From Aestuariibius violaceus (lineage in GTDB: Bacteria; Pseudomonadota; Alphaproteobacteria; Rhodobacterales; Rhodobacteraceae), in contig NZ_JBFONT020000007.1 of NCBI RefSeq assembly GCF_040779325.2, positions 62,001 to 126,000 of the forward strand: 64,000 nt of DNA, read 5' to 3'. Shown here piece after piece: positions 1 through 8,534 of this stretch. The position numbers and the translations under genes are program-made. Position 1 is the first letter of the stretch, and every line of letters starts with the position of its first letter. The notes beneath the pieces are model-generated. The model was not told the DNA's origin, did no database searches, and saw only the letters and a program-made list of their open reading frames with translations.

Positions 1-661
1 ACCAGAAAAGCACGAACAGCCCCAGCATCAGGACGACCGCATAGATCGTCGGCGCGCCCATGATCCTGAGCGACCAGTCCCCGATCTCGACCCGCTCCCC
101 GAAGAGCTTCAACAACGGCGCCGCTGCGTCGATGTCCTGGCTGCGGATCGATTGCGATCCGGTGTAGAGAAACACCGTCGCCAGTACGATCTGCCACATA
201 CCCAGCGTCACGATGAAGGGCGGCAACTTGATCCGCGTGACGAGCAGGCCGTTCACCGCCCCGATCGCCATCGCCAGGAAAAGGCCCGCCATGATGGAAA
301 TCGAGGGGGGCCATCCGTAGGTCACTGCCATATGGCCCATGGCCACGTAGCTCAGCACCATCACCGCGCCGACGGACAGGTCGATCCCAGCCGTCAGAAT
401 GATCAACGTCTGCGCGCAGGCGAGGATGCCGACGATGGCTGTCTGCTCCAGTGTGATCTTAATCGCGAGGCCCGACAGAAGCCGCCCATCCGTCACAACC
501 GCAAAGACCGCAACCGACAGCAAGAGGATGAAGATCGGGACCAGCGTCGGGTAGTTGTGCAAAAGATGCTGCAGATGCCCGAGGGGCGATCGCCGGGTCT
601 GCTCGAACTCCGCAACGCGTGTATCGGCCCCCGACGCCGATGCCTCATAGCTGTCGGCCAT
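1..661 (-). CDS. frcC: Sugar ABC transporter permease, FrcC/RbsC type (3' end outside window)
   Basis: Inner-membrane permease subunit of a carbohydrate ABC importer. The first 220 residues are visible and the frame stays open through the left edge of the window. After a short cytoplasmic N-terminus come several hydrophobic segments (about residues 40-56, 75-90, 96-110 and 121-140). GIDLSVGAV at residues 92-100 is the conserved signature of RbsC-type sugar permeases. The ATG at 661 follows a strong GGAGGAGG ribosome site. The gene lies 59 bp downstream of the binding-protein gene on the same strand, so the two form one operon. The substrate is inferred to be fructose or a related sugar from the FrcB-like partner; ribose or xylose cannot be excluded. 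Confidence 0.85.
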   Translation of the reverse strand, partial: MADSYEASASGADTRVAEFEQTRRSPLGHLQHLLHNYPTLVPIFILLLSVAVFAVVTDGRLLSGLAIKITLEQTAIVGILACAQTLIILTAGIDLSVGAVMVLSYVAMGHMAVTYGWPPSISIMAGLFLAMAIGAVNGLLVTRIKLPPFIVTLGMWQIVLATVFLYTGSQSIRSQDIDAAAPLLKLFGERVEIGDWSLRIMGAPTIYAVVLMLGLFVLFW

Positions 662-720
662 ATCATCCTCCTCCTGTGGCCGGGGCAGGCCTCAGCCACC
701 CCGGACCGGTGATCAGTTGC

Positions 721-1743
721 TCAGCCCCAGCAGCGCTCGAGCCCCTCCTCGACGGAAATCGACTCGACACCATCCGCCGGCGCGTCCGTGACGAGGTTCA
801 CCCCGGTATTGAAGAAATCGAGGCCCTCGCTCGGCTCCGGTACTGTTCCGTTCGCCGCGAATTCGGCGATGGCCTCGATCCCCAAAGACGCCATCAGCAG
901 CGGGTACTGCTGAGACGTCGCACCGATCACCCCATCCGCAACGTTCTGCACCCCGGGGCAGCCACCATCGACCGATACGATCAGAACGTCACCGTCCCGC
1001 CCCATCGCGCGCAAGGCCTCGTAAGCGCCCGCCGCCGCAGGTTCGTTGATCGTGTAGACGACGTTGATCTCGGGATCCTGCAGCAGCAGGTTTTCCATCG
1101 CGGTCCGGCCACCCTCTTCGTTGCCTGCCGTCACCTCGTTGCCGATGATCCGCGGATCGTCCTCATCGCCCCAACGGCTTGGATCCTTCACATCGATACC
1201 GAACCCCGTCAGGAATCCCTGATCGCGCAGCACGCCCACCGACGGCTGACTCTCATTGAGGTCCAGCATCCCGATCTTCGCGTTCGCCGCCTCATCCCCT
1301 AGGGTCGCCGCCGCCCAAGCGCCAATCAGCCGCCCGGCCTCGAAATTATCGGTGGCAAAGGTCGCATCGGCCCCATCGATCGGTTCAAGCGGCGTGTCCA
1401 GCGCGATGACGAGGATACCGGCATCCCGGGCCCTCCGAAGCGGTTCGACAATCGCCTTGGTGTCAGAGGCGGTGATCAGGATACCCTTCGCGCCCGCTGC
1501 AATGCAGGTCTCGATCGCGTCCACCTGCGCTTCGTGGTCGCCATCGACCTGGCCCGCATAGGCCTGCAGTTCCATGCCGAGTTCTTCGGCCTTGGCGGCG
1601 GCCCCCTCGCGCATCTTCACGAAGAAGGGGTTGATATCGGTCTTGGTAATTAGGCAGGCCGTCGCGCCCTCATGCCCCGCGGCGAACGCCGTGCCGGTCG
1701 TCGCCAACAGAGCCAGCGCAGCGCTGGTGAAAGTCGTCTTCAT
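721..1743 (-). CDS. frcB: Sugar ABC transporter periplasmic binding protein, FrcB-like
   Basis: A 340-residue periplasmic sugar-binding protein of the ribose/fructose family (Peripla_BP_4). A signal peptide occupies about residues 1-21 (hydrophobic stretch, then AFAA). The mature part starts with ACLITKTDINPFFVKMREGA, the usual first strand and helix of FrcB-type proteins, and carries the hinge-region VSVDGG motif. I chose the ATG at 1743 because it starts the signal peptide and follows GGGAGGATC; the open frame continues upstream but encodes no plausible protein. It is the first gene of an operon with the permease, and the ATPase gene should lie beyond the window edge. Fructose as the ligand is an inference from similarity. 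Confidence 0.87.
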   Translation of the reverse strand: MKTTFTSAALALLATTGTAFAAGHEGATACLITKTDINPFFVKMREGAAAKAEELGMELQAYAGQVDGDHEAQVDAIETCIAAGAKGILITASDTKAIVEPLRRARDAGILVIALDTPLEPIDGADATFATDNFEAGRLIGAWAAATLGDEAANAKIGMLDLNESQPSVGVLRDQGFLTGFGIDVKDPSRWGDEDDPRIIGNEVTAGNEEGGRTAMENLLLQDPEINVVYTINEPAAAGAYEALRAMGRDGDVLIVSVDGGCPGVQNVADGVIGATSQQYPLLMASLGIEAIAEFAANGTVPEPSEGLDFFNTGVNLVTDAPADGVESISVEEGLERCWG

Positions 1744-1869
1744 CGTGATCCTCCCAAGGTCATACCGGCCGGTTGTCTCCTGCCAGCCCGGCATGCTCCT
1801 TCGGCTGCCGGTGACGCCAAGGAAAGTCGAATTGACGCGGCGGGTCAATCGTCCTGCGCAAAACGAAGA

Positions 1870-1887
1870 CGGCGCCCGAAGGCGCCG
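1870..1887 (-). terminator. Hairpin terminator after the fasciclin gene
   Basis: A perfect CGGCGCC/GGCGCCG stem closes a CGAA loop. On the minus strand it is followed by GTCTTCGTTTTG, a weak T-rich tail. It lies 47 bp past the fasciclin stop and upstream of the sugar-transporter operon, separating the two transcripts. Confidence 0.6.
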
Positions 1888-1933
1888 CCCGTCATTCCGC
1901 CGATATCCTGCGATGCCGGCGAACGCTGTTCGA

Positions 1934-2437
1934 TCAGCGCGGAAGAAGGACGGTATCGATCGCGTGGATGATGCCGTTCGATGCGGCGACGTCAGCGGCC
2001 ACGACAGTCGCACCGTTCACCTGGACACCGGATGCGCCATGGATCCGCAGGGTCTGCCCCTGCACGGTCGGGATGTTGCCCCGCTGACCAGCCAGTGAAG
2101 AGGCCGGGTAACGGCCGGGAGCCACGTGATAGGTCAGGACGTTGACAAGCTGATCGCGGTTTTCGGGCTGCAACAGGCTCTCGACCGTACCGGCTGGCAG
2201 TGCCGCAAAGGCGTCATCGGTCGGGGCAAAGACGGTGAACGGACCGGGACCCTTTAGCGTCTCGACAAGCCCGGCGGCCTGGACAGCCGCGACCAGCGTC
2301 TCGAAACCGCCCGCCGCGACGGCTGTGTCGACGATATCCCCCTGCGTCGGTGTGCTGGCTGCAGGTGCGCAAGCGGAAAGAAGTGCTGCGCCCCCGACAA
2401 GCGAGGAAGAAGCGATGAAGGAACGGCGGGTGATCAT
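1934..2437 (-). CDS. Fasciclin (FAS1) domain lipoprotein
   Basis: A 167-residue exported protein with one FAS1 domain. The N-terminus has a twin arginine at residues 4-5 and a lipobox-like LLSAC with Cys23, so it is probably a lipoprotein, perhaps Tat-exported. The FAS1 hallmarks are both present: FTVFAPTDDAF (about residues 66-76) and TYHVAPGRY (about 101-109). FAS1 domains are adhesive or of unknown function in bacteria. The ATG at 2437 follows GGAGACCAAG; the open frame further upstream lacks a signal peptide. The gene is divergent from the DUF6502 gene across a region with palindromes. Confidence 0.85.
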   Translation of the reverse strand: MITRRSFIASSSLVGGAALLSACAPAASTPTQGDIVDTAVAAGGFETLVAAVQAAGLVETLKGPGPFTVFAPTDDAFAALPAGTVESLLQPENRDQLVNVLTYHVAPGRYPASSLAGQRGNIPTVQGQTLRIHGASGVQVNGATVVAADVAASNGIIHAIDTVLLPR

Positions 2438-2493
2438 GTCTTGGTCTCCGTCTTTTGATTTAAACGCCGCCGCAGAGGGCTCTGCCCGGTCGT

Positions 2494-2576
2494 CATTTCG
2501 TGTGAATTTTTTACACAAGTGGCGAAATGCCACACTTTGACGGCAAGTCAAGTTTCTCGTGGAAATTTTTTCCACG
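2494..2576. promoter_or_regulatory. Palindrome-rich divergent promoter region
   Basis: The 158 bp between the divergent fasciclin and DUF6502 genes contain two look-alike near-palindromes around a run of T: CGTGTGAATTTTTTACACAA from 2499 and CGTGGAAATTTTTTCCACG at 2558-2576. The first is nested inside a wider inverted repeat, CATTTCG at 2494-2500 and CGAAATG at 2523-2529. The shared shape (GTGxxAA-T6-ACAC or CCAC) suggests operator sites for one regulator, but no regulator can be named from the sequence. Confidence 0.45.
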
Positions 2577-2595
2577 TCCGCCTAGATCGGATTCC

Positions 2596-3420
2596 ATGAC
2601 CGAGGATCCGACAGATCGATTCACCCGCGTTCTGCGGGGGCTTTTGCGGCCACTCGTGCGCGTTTTGATCGCGCGCGGCGTCACCGTACCGATCGCCTAC
2701 CGGCTTCTCAAAGAAGTCTATGTGACTGTCGCCGCTGAAGATTTCGCCATCAGCGGGGACCGCCCGACCGACAGCCGCGTCAGCGTCCTGACCGGAGTGC
2801 ACCGCCGCGACGTGAAAACGATCCGCGAGGCCGAGGACGACGGCTCCACCGGGCTCCGCCAGAAGACGGGACTCCTGACGACGGTTGTCGGTCGCTGGGC
2901 GGGCGGGCGTGATACCACCGGCAAAGACGGCAAACCGCGCCCCCTGCCCCGGTCCGGTGAGACCGCGCCGAATTTCGAGGCGCTTGTGCGCGAGATCAAC
3001 CGCGACATCCGTCCCCGCACCGTCCTCGACGAACTGCTCCGCCTCGGCCTTGTCCAGGTCGACGATGACGGCCTTCTCGTCCTCGACGAGACCGTGCTGA
3101 TGGGTTCTGGCGACAGCGATCAGCAGACCGTCTTCTTCGCCCAGAACGTTGGCGACCACCTCGCCGCCGCCGCCGAGAACCTCATGTCAGAGGATCCGCC
3201 CTTCCTTGAACGCGCAGTCTTCTACAACAATCTCAGCCCGGCCTCCGTGGACGAGATAGAAACGCGTGCCCGCACCCTCAGCCAGGACACGCTCGTCGAA
3301 CTCAACGCCATGGCCCGCGACCGCCAGTCACGGGACGAGGCATCGGGCAAGCCTTTGCAACGGTTCCGTTTTGGGGTCTACCTCTACCGCGAAGACGCAG
3401 AGCCGAAGACAGAGGATTGA
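2596..3420 (+). CDS. DUF6502 family protein
   Basis: A 274-residue cytoplasmic protein of the DUF6502 family. The N-terminal part (LLRPLVRVLIARGVTVPIAYRLLKEVY, written here in outline, about residues 15-42) and TDSRVSVLTGVHRRDVK (about 61-77) are the conserved family blocks and resemble a winged-helix DNA-binding unit. The ATG at 2596 is preferred over an upstream in-frame ATG because the family begins here. The DUF5666 gene follows after 17 bp, a pairing that recurs in this order. A regulatory role is inferred only. Confidence 0.75.
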   Translation: MTEDPTDRFTRVLRGLLRPLVRVLIARGVTVPIAYRLLKEVYVTVAAEDFAISGDRPTDSRVSVLTGVHRRDVKTIREAEDDGSTGLRQKTGLLTTVVGRWAGGRDTTGKDGKPRPLPRSGETAPNFEALVREINRDIRPRTVLDELLRLGLVQVDDDGLLVLDETVLMGSGDSDQQTVFFAQNVGDHLAAAAENLMSEDPPFLERAVFYNNLSPASVDEIETRARTLSQDTLVELNAMARDRQSRDEASGKPLQRFRFGVYLYREDAEPKTED

Positions 3421-3437
3421 GGACCGGACCGCCCGTG

Positions 3438-4352
3438 ATGAGACGCCGCCACTTCCTCGCGACCTGCACCGGAGCTGCCCTCGCAGCACCCTATGTCGCC
3501 GCGCAAGACAGCCAGCGCCCGTCCGAAGGTGGCATCGGCGGCACGGGCATCGTGGGCCTCCTGACCGATTTCTCCAGCCTCGTCGTCGGCGGTCTCAGGG
3601 TCGAGACCGATCGCGGTACCCGCTTCGTCAACGCCTATGGCCGTGCCCGCGAAGGCGATATCGGCATCGGCACCGCTCTGACGGTCGAGGCGATCGGTCG
3701 CGGCGGCGTGCCCGTCGCCCGCCGGGTCGAGATCAGCTATCCGCTGGTCGGCGAGGTCGCGGCCGATGGCACCGTCAATGGCATCCGCATCACGGCGGAG
3801 CCCGGCGCGCTCGGCCGCCTCGCGCCCGGTGACACCGTCGCGATCAGCGGCGTCTGGCGCAACGACGGTGTCGTCGCCAGCCGCTTCGACCCGATCCGCG
3901 GCATCACCCGCGCGGTCATCGCCGGAGAGATCCTGCCGACGGAAAGTGGCTGGCGCATCGGTACCACCCCCGTTCTCTTGCCACAGAGTGCCCGCCCGAT
4001 CCCCGGCGGCTACGAAACACTTCTGGGCCAGCCGACGCCTGAGGGCTTCCAGGTCGACCAGCGCCGCATCGGCCGCTTCGACCGCCGCGCCCAGCTCGAC
4101 CAGCTCGCCATCGAAGGCTTCCTGCGCCAGGTGCCCGCGGCCCCCGGCTACCGCATCGCGGGCCTCGGTCACTCCTTCGACGACGGCGCTCAACTCGCCC
4201 CCTTCGCGGGCGAGCGCACACTCTTTACAGGCCCTTACGGCCCGGAGTTCAATGTCGCCAACGGCCTGATCCTGCCGCAGGCACTTGCCACCCGCCGTCG
4301 GGTGATGGCCGATGCCGTTTCGGGCGGCGCTAACTTCCGCCCCGCCCGGTAG
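3438..4352 (+). CDS. DUF5666 domain-containing exported protein
   Basis: A 304-residue protein with a twin-arginine-like signal (MRRRHFLATCTGAALAAPYV), so probably exported to the periplasm. GGIGGTGIVG near residues 34-43 introduces short OB-like DUF5666 modules (blocks such as GDIGIGTALTVEAIGR and LAPGDTVAISGVWRNDG). The ATG at 3438 was chosen because it starts the signal peptide; TTG at 3417 and GTG at 3435 are alternatives. It is the second gene of the DUF6502 operon. The function is unknown. Confidence 0.7.
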   Translation: MRRRHFLATCTGAALAAPYVAAQDSQRPSEGGIGGTGIVGLLTDFSSLVVGGLRVETDRGTRFVNAYGRAREGDIGIGTALTVEAIGRGGVPVARRVEISYPLVGEVAADGTVNGIRITAEPGALGRLAPGDTVAISGVWRNDGVVASRFDPIRGITRAVIAGEILPTESGWRIGTTPVLLPQSARPIPGGYETLLGQPTPEGFQVDQRRIGRFDRRAQLDQLAIEGFLRQVPAAPGYRIAGLGHSFDDGAQLAPFAGERTLFTGPYGPEFNVANGLILPQALATRRRVMADAVSGGANFRPAR

Positions 4353-4353
4353 A

Positions 4354-4384
4354 ACAGGCCGGCCCCGATGAAGGGCCGGCCTGT
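4354..4384. terminator. Bidirectional terminator hairpin
   Basis: A perfect 12-bp stem (ACAGGCCGGCCC at 4354-4365, GGGCCGGCCTGT at 4373-4384) with a 7-nt loop lies between the convergent DUF5666 and nuclease genes. It ends 4 bp before the nuclease stop codon, so it can serve both strands, although there is no long T tract. Confidence 0.65.
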
Positions 4385-4388
4385 CATC

Positions 4389-7300
4389 TCACATCAGCGT
4401 ATCGGGCGCCCCGAAGTCGATCCCGACGATCAGCGGATCATGGTCCGATGCCGCAAAGACATCACCACTGTAGAAGCCTGGATCGTTGAAGGCCGAGTTG
4501 TAGTTCAGCAGATCCGGCTCCTGCGCATTGATATGCCACTCCGTCGCCCCGGTAACGAACGCCGCCAGCTCTTCCGAGGCGAAGCCCTGATCGAGCGTGC
4601 CCTGCTGTCCGTCGAAGACAAAGCTGAACGCATCCGCCTGCCCGCCGGGCACGAAGGTGCCGATCAGATCGACATAATCGGCAGTGCCGTCGTCATCGAG
4701 ATCCGCATCGCGCACCGTCTGGGTCGGATCCTCCTGCGCATAGGCGTTGAAGTCGCCCAGGATCAGTACATTCTCGCTGTCGCCGGTATACTCCGTCTCC
4801 AACCACTCCACGAGCTCGGCCGAAGCATCGTCCCGCGCCGCGTTCCAGAACGCCTGCCCGTCCCCCTGATCGTAGTTCGGGTCGCTTAGCAGCGCCGCCA
4901 GATCCGCCTCGACCTGCGCGCGATCCTCCTCCGGGATCGTCCCCGCATCCAGCGCATCCTGAACCGCCTCCGCGAGATCCTCCAGGCCGCTATCCCCCTT
5001 CGACTTGTGGTGGACGGAGACGACCGTAAAGGTCTCACCCGTCTCGTTGTCCTCGAAAGTGGCGACCGTTGCAGGGCGCGACCGCTGGAAGTCCTCCAGC
5101 TGATCGCCCGCCGGGACATAGGGGTTCAGACGCTCGGCGATCTCGAAGGTGTCAGCAGCACTCGGCTCCTCGAAAACAAGGTAGTCCGCCTCGACCAGCG
5201 TCAGCTTGTTGGCGTCGTAGATGATGCCGGTCGTGATCGCATCGGTCCCGATGAACCCGTCCTCGCCCGGGTCGGACGGATCGGTCGGATCGACGAACCG
5301 CATATCCGTTTCGGGATTGGCATCATCCAGCGCCTGCGTCAGTGCCGCGATCGCACTATCCTCTCCGAAGCCGTTATTCTCGACCTCCTGGATGGCGAAG
5401 ACATCCCCGCCGGTCGCATCCAGCGCGTTGACCAGGCTCTCGGTCTGCCGCGCCAGATCCTCTTCGGTCCGCGCACCCCGCGGGTCGAGCGTGCCGTCCG
5501 GCCCCGTACCGTTGCCCGACACATCCAACGTCGTGAAGTAGTTCAGAACGTTGAACGACACGGCCTGCAGGCTGCCGCCCACATCGTCCGGCGTCTCGGG
5601 CCGGGCACCCCCATTGGTGCTTTCGTCGATCTCCATCGTCTCGGTCGCCCAGACGCGGTAATCGCCGAACGCTTCGGCCATGATCCCTTCGATCGGTGCC
5701 GTCACCTCAGTGCCAAGCCGCAGCGTGCCGCCCGCATCGAAGTTGTCCTCCGCGTCCAGAATGCCGTCCCCATCGTCACCGGGCGAATTGTTCGGGATGT
5801 AGGCAAACTCCGTCGGGTTCTGCCCGAAATCACCATCATCGATGATCAGCCGGTTGTTGAGATTGGCCTCCTGCAGCGCGTCGACCTCATCTTGCTGGGT
5901 CTGTGCATCGAACAGCTGCGTCGGCTGCGTCTGTGTGCCCGCCGATACCGAGATCTCGCCGAACCGGTCGAGGTTGAAGTTCTCGATCACCGTCAGCGCC
6001 TCGTCCGTGCCCGAAACGATCTCGACCCGCATCCCTTCCACGGATTCGTAATCGGTCTGCGCCACGGTGTCCGGCCCGACGCTCACCGTGACGGCATCCG
6101 GCAGCGCCGGCGCCATCTCGCCCAGCTCTAGGTCCGTGACGTTCGAGATCTGCGTCTGATTACCAAACTCGGACACCGTCCCCGAAACCGTCACCGTCTG
6201 CCCGACCATCACTGCGGGGTTGGAGTTCGATCCAGTGAAAACGAATATCCCCTCGGACGTCGCATCGTCCCCGTCGCTATCGGCGGCCTCTTCCTGAACG
6301 TAGAAACCATCCTCACCGACATAGGTCACGACCGCCTCGACGGTCACAGCCTGACCCTGCAACTCGCTTTCCAGGCCACTGCCCTGGATCGTCGAGATCA
6401 GCGTCGCATCGTCGTTTTCCACGATGCTGGTGGCCGACCCCGTCGCGATCGCTCCGCCCTCCGGATCAGACAGTTGAACGGTCAGCGCCTCGTCGGCCTC
6501 TGGGTCCAGATCGCCCGTCACCTCGACGGTCACGATCTGGCTCGTCTCGCCCGCAGCAAACGTCACGACACCCGACGGCAGCACCCCGCCGAAATCGTCC
6601 GCATCCACGTCGCCACCGATCGAATAGGCAACCGATCCGGGTTCCGAGACGTCCCCGCTTCGCGTCACCTCGAAGGCAAAGACGGTCACGCCGCTGTCGC
6701 CTTCGGGCTGATCGCCGGTCACGGCAGCGACGGAGAATTCGGTCTCATCGCCGGTACTGCCGTCACTTTCGCCTTCAATCACGATGTTCTGGATCGCAAA
6801 GGCTTCCGACCCGCCATCCGTCTGCGCGGTGACGGTCAGGGCCAGGTCCGACCCCGTCCCCTCGATCTCGGTCGTCACCGTCTGCAGCACGTTGCTCAGA
6901 ACGATCCCCGAATTCTCTTCGGTTAACGGATCGTCCAGCGTGAACGTATCGCCATCCGCCAGGGTGTAGGTCTGGCTGCCATCTTCGTTCACCACGAACG
7001 AGAACGCCGTGACGGCCTCCCCGCCGTCGATCGTATAGGTGATCTCGAACGTGTCGTTGCTTTCGAAATCCCCCATCGCGCCGACATCAAGCGACAGGCT
7101 CAGATCCTCGAAACCCGAGATATCGAAGGTCCACGTGGCCGAGACGGGTCCGTCATTGTCCGCGTTCTGGGTGTCCGTGATGCCAAAGAAGGCCTCTGTA
7201 TTCACCGCACTGTCGATGATGCCCAGGCTATCGTTCGCAAATCCGTTATTGCTGTCGTCGAGCAGCGAGAAGGGGATCGTATCGCTCACTCCCACCTGGA

Positions 7301-8396
7301 AGACGCCGAAGCCGTCGCCCGCGCTCGAAAAATCGATGCCGCCGGTGAAATCGCTCAGGCGCTGGCTCTCCGAATCGACCAGATCGAAGGCCACGACCTC
7401 CCGGACGTTTTCATCCACATCGGTCACCGTCACCGAAACCGCCTCGGTCGTGGTCCCGCCATTTCCGTCATCGGCGGTCACCGTCAGGTCATAGACGTTG
7501 TCACCGTCGGCATCGCCCGGCGCCTCGAAATCCGGCGCATCGGCAAAGCTGATCTTTCCCGTCTCGGGGTCGATCACGAACAAAGCCGCATCGACCCCGC
7601 CCAAGGTAAAGCTCACCGCATCGCCTTCTGCATCGCTCGCCGTGGCGGTGGCGACCGCCGTCGTGTTCTCCTCGACTGACACGTCGGACGGCAGCGTCAG
7701 AACCGGCGCGTCGTTCGTGCCAGTCACCGTCACGCTGACCGTCACCGTATCGCTGCCGCCATTCCCGTCCTCGACCGTATAGGTGAACGTATCCGTCGCC
7801 GTCTCGCCCTCGCCCAGCGCGTCGAACAGATCGCCCGGGTCGTAGGACACCTGATCGCCATCCAGCGTCACCGAAGCCCCTGCATCGCTGACCGCCGAGA
7901 CGCCCGTCACGGTCAGCGTATCGCCATCCGGATCGACATCGTTCGCCACAAGGTCCGCAGCGGCAAAGACGGCCCCGTCCTCGCCCGCGGCAACCGCGTC
8001 ATCCACTCCGATCACATCGTTGTTCCGCCCGTCGAGGAACAGTGTGTAGTCATCGAACTGCAGCGCCTCGACACCGACCAGCGTATCGGCGCCATCCGTG
8101 CCGTTCACCGTCACGACGGAGCCGAACCAGCCGCCCTCTTCCACCTCGTAATCCAGGAAAGCTCCCGAAAAGACGGCCGTGTCGAACCCGAAGCCGCCAT
8201 AGATGTCGTCATCCCCCGCGCCCGCCAGGATCGTATCGTCGCCGAACCCGGCAAAGATCAGGTCGTTGCCGTCGCCCGTGTCGATCAGATCGTCGCCACC
8301 CAAGGCAAACACCACGTCACGCCGGGCGGACCCGAAAATCTCGTCATCACCGAAGGAACCAATAACAAACGACCGATTGAAAAAACCGAAGGCCAT
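4389..8396 (-). CDS. Large secreted ExeM/NucH-family nuclease with N-terminal RTX repeats
   Basis: A 1335-residue acidic, multi-domain extracellular protein. Order of parts: glycine/aspartate-rich RTX-like calcium repeats (about residues 13-73, for example GGDDLIDTGDGNDLIFAG); VCBS and cadherin-like modules (about 130-330); a linker with a beta-sandwich (330-550); a Calx-beta-like module (about 555-665); an OB-fold (about 668-770); and an endonuclease/exonuclease/phosphatase domain (about 940-1335). The nuclease domain shows FNVLNYF, AIQEVENNG, LGDFNAYA and a terminal SDHDP, the metal and catalytic motifs of ExeM/NucH DNases. No N-terminal signal peptide is visible, so type I secretion is likely. 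It probably degrades extracellular DNA. The ATG at 8396 follows AGAGGGG. Confidence 0.85.
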   Translation of the reverse strand: MAFGFFNRSFVIGSFGDDEIFGSARRDVVFALGGDDLIDTGDGNDLIFAGFGDDTILAGAGDDDIYGGFGFDTAVFSGAFLDYEVEEGGWFGSVVTVNGTDGADTLVGVEALQFDDYTLFLDGRNNDVIGVDDAVAAGEDGAVFAAADLVANDVDPDGDTLTVTGVSAVSDAGASVTLDGDQVSYDPGDLFDALGEGETATDTFTYTVEDGNGGSDTVTVSVTVTGTNDAPVLTLPSDVSVEENTTAVATATASDAEGDAVSFTLGGVDAALFVIDPETGKISFADAPDFEAPGDADGDNVYDLTVTADDGNGGTTTEAVSVTVTDVDENVREVVAFDLVDSESQRLSDFTGGIDFSSAGDGFGVFQVGVSDTIPFSLLDDSNNGFANDSLGIIDSAVNTEAFFGITDTQNADNDGPVSATWTFDISGFEDLSLSLDVGAMGDFESNDTFEITYTIDGGEAVTAFSFVVNEDGSQTYTLADGDTFTLDDPLTEENSGIVLSNVLQTVTTEIEGTGSDLALTVTAQTDGGSEAFAIQNIVIEGESDGSTGDETEFSVAAVTGDQPEGDSGVTVFAFEVTRSGDVSEPGSVAYSIGGDVDADDFGGVLPSGVVTFAAGETSQIVTVEVTGDLDPEADEALTVQLSDPEGGAIATGSATSIVENDDATLISTIQGSGLESELQGQAVTVEAVVTYVGEDGFYVQEEAADSDGDDATSEGIFVFTGSNSNPAVMVGQTVTVSGTVSEFGNQTQISNVTDLELGEMAPALPDAVTVSVGPDTVAQTDYESVEGMRVEIVSGTDEALTVIENFNLDRFGEISVSAGTQTQPTQLFDAQTQQDEVDALQEANLNNRLIIDDGDFGQNPTEFAYIPNNSPGDDGDGILDAEDNFDAGGTLRLGTEVTAPIEGIMAEAFGDYRVWATETMEIDESTNGGARPETPDDVGGSLQAVSFNVLNYFTTLDVSGNGTGPDGTLDPRGARTEEDLARQTESLVNALDATGGDVFAIQEVENNGFGEDSAIAALTQALDDANPETDMRFVDPTDPSDPGEDGFIGTDAITTGIIYDANKLTLVEADYLVFEEPSAADTFEIAERLNPYVPAGDQLEDFQRSRPATVATFEDNETGETFTVVSVHHKSKGDSGLEDLAEAVQDALDAGTIPEEDRAQVEADLAALLSDPNYDQGDGQAFWNAARDDASAELVEWLETEYTGDSENVLILGDFNAYAQEDPTQTVRDADLDDDGTADYVDLIGTFVPGGQADAFSFVFDGQQGTLDQGFASEELAAFVTGATEWHINAQEPDLLNYNSAFNDPGFYSGDVFAASDHDPLIVGIDFGAPDTLM

Positions 8397-8534
8397 GGGA
8401 AATCCCCTCTGAAAGAAAGCGCTGGAAGGCGCATCCCAGATTCCCGTCTCAAATTTGTGTCAATTGCAACAGCCTCTTGCCCTCTTCCCCGCCCTCGGCA
8501 ATGTCAGCGCACAGTTCTTAATCTGGAAGAACCG

